DNA from: Symbiodinium kawagutii
Lineage: Eukaryota > Sar > Dinophyceae > Suessiales > Symbiodiniaceae
Length of the DNA: 64,000 nucleotides
Reading direction: 5' to 3'
NCBI GenBank assembly: GCA_009767595.1
Contig: VSDK01028396.1
Coordinates: forward strand, 708,459-772,458
Below, piece after piece: positions 62,944 through 64,000 of the stretch. A program made the position numbers and the translations under genes. The notes beneath the pieces are model-generated. The model had not been told where the DNA came from and did not search any database. It saw only the letters and a program-made list of their open reading frames with translations. Numbering within the stretch: the stretch's first letter is position 1; each line of letters opens with the position of its first letter.

Positions 62944-64000
62944 GCTGAGTTCATTGCTTGCGGGGACGACCTTCTGATGCCCATCTACCTTGGAAAATCC
63001 TGGTGTTTTCCAATGAAATGTGGAGATTTTCCGGAGGCTAACTAGGGCAGCAAGAGATTTATGAAGGTTTCGTGATAGTATGTGATACTTAAGAGTGGTT
63101 GATGAATGTTAGCGAAGCTGAAGTACCATCATGTTTAATAAAACGGGATGTGACATGGTGTTACCAACAGTACCCAGCACATGTGTATTTCGTTTTCATT
63201 GCTTGTGGGGCACTGGCCGGCCAGATGCAGGTGGTCGCTTGTAGTGTCACTAACTACGGGAACTTTTTTACCATCCATGCAATGCATGAGATAAAGAGTT
63301 GGTTTGCTGAACAGGTGTTGCAATGTTGATGGTTTTCCTCGGGAAAGAAACTATTGAGGCCCATGAATACGTCTGACAGGTTGAAAGCTTCGATAATGAT
63401 CCAAAATAAGTTGAAGTGTCGCTGTTTCGGGTTCACAACTTCCAGACACATCTTGCATTATACACCACGCCTGAAGACAATGGTAAATCTACCCGCATGG
63501 GGAATTTGGGCCTTTGGGAAATTCTCGGCTGCAAAGCGAAAATACCACAGGTTCGATGTAAATCTTGGTATTCGTCCTTATCGGATACCAATGCTAGAGC
63601 TTGGTTTTAAACATGCCACTCCTATGTTGGACCTGGCGCCAGTGCAGGTAGGGATACTGTGAAGATCTTCAGTACGGAACATGTAGCCACCCCGACATCT
63701 ACCTGTGCAGGTTGTCGCGACTGAAGCTCCTGAACTCTCTTAGACAATCATCGTGACCCCAGAACGTCGCGCAACCTTACTGCTGTGCAAGGTTGGGGAG
63801 CCCAGCACCAATTGCTCCTGCAAGGCCAGAGCCGTGGCGATCGCTATTGGACAACTGGGCAGCCGGGTACTTCAACAAAGACTCCATGCCAGTGGAGAAA
63901 CACGCGTGTCTTCGCGTGTCTTCAGGATCAGCGAGCTGGCTGGCTGGACACTCTGGGCCATGCATGGAGGTGACCTGTGAAGGGATGCTATCGCCGGAAA
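62944..64000. other. Probable intron of fumarate reductase gene
   Basis: No further fumarate reductase motif was recognised. Frames at 63354-63662 and 63753-63980 are open but lack known motifs. The GC-rich part after 63750 (GRVLQQ and similar) might hold an exon but cannot be assigned. Confidence 0.35.

Noticed and set aside
1-64000. tRNA, rRNA and snRNA genes
   Set aside because: None was recognised by eye; a covariance-model scan would be needed to exclude small RNA genes.

Overview
The window looks like nuclear DNA of a dinoflagellate (Symbiodinium-like or a relative). The signs are very small exons in kilobase-scale introns, introns opening with GC or GA as well as GT after an AG, a probable relic of the dinoflagellate spliced leader just ahead of a start codon, TTTAGGG-type repeats, and all recognised genes on one strand. 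There is no sign of bacterial gene organisation: most open frames are chance frames inside repeats, so exons were found by reading protein motifs across the introns and checking that phases agree.

Layout. 1-26 kb is repeat-rich: a 1-kb tandem duplication, satellites, a 1.2-kb TTG-rich block with a 513-bp higher-order unit, a CA-rich minisatellite, and many copies of short palindromic elements. A few isolated coding-like islands on the + strand (for example 9074-9160 and 20542-20653) may be exons of an unidentified gene. 26.4-45.6 kb holds about 15 tiny exons (39-122 bp) of a soluble fumarate reductase-type flavoprotein (OSM1/FRD1-like). Its next exon is not reached until 62.87 kb, and the gene continues beyond the window.

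The roughly 17.3-kb intron between 45.6 and 62.87 kb contains a separate block of intron-containing genes, all on the + strand. Gene A1 (46.5-50.1 kb) encodes a charged, Arg-Gly- and Trp-rich protein with a spliced-leader-like 18-mer directly before its ATG. Gene A2 (about 52.2-54.0 kb) has a C5-methyltransferase-like Rossmann core. Gene B (54.6-58.2 kb) encodes a many-exon protein of unknown function that resembles abundant dinoflagellate-specific families. Gene C (58.9-62.35 kb) joins a GIY-YIG/T5orf172-like nuclease segment to a large exon with transposase-like features. Copies of one AAACCC-type repeat lie at 45.75, 54.1 and 62.65 kb, at both edges and near the middle. I infer that the block is a large composite mobile element or a retroposed gene cluster lodged in the fumarate reductase intron.

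The fumarate reductase introns tend to begin with G/T-rich ATGGTT-type sequence and end with complementary C/A-rich AACCAT-type sequence, which could bring the splice sites together. Exon joins come from codon phase and remembered family motifs only; transcript data would be needed to prove them.
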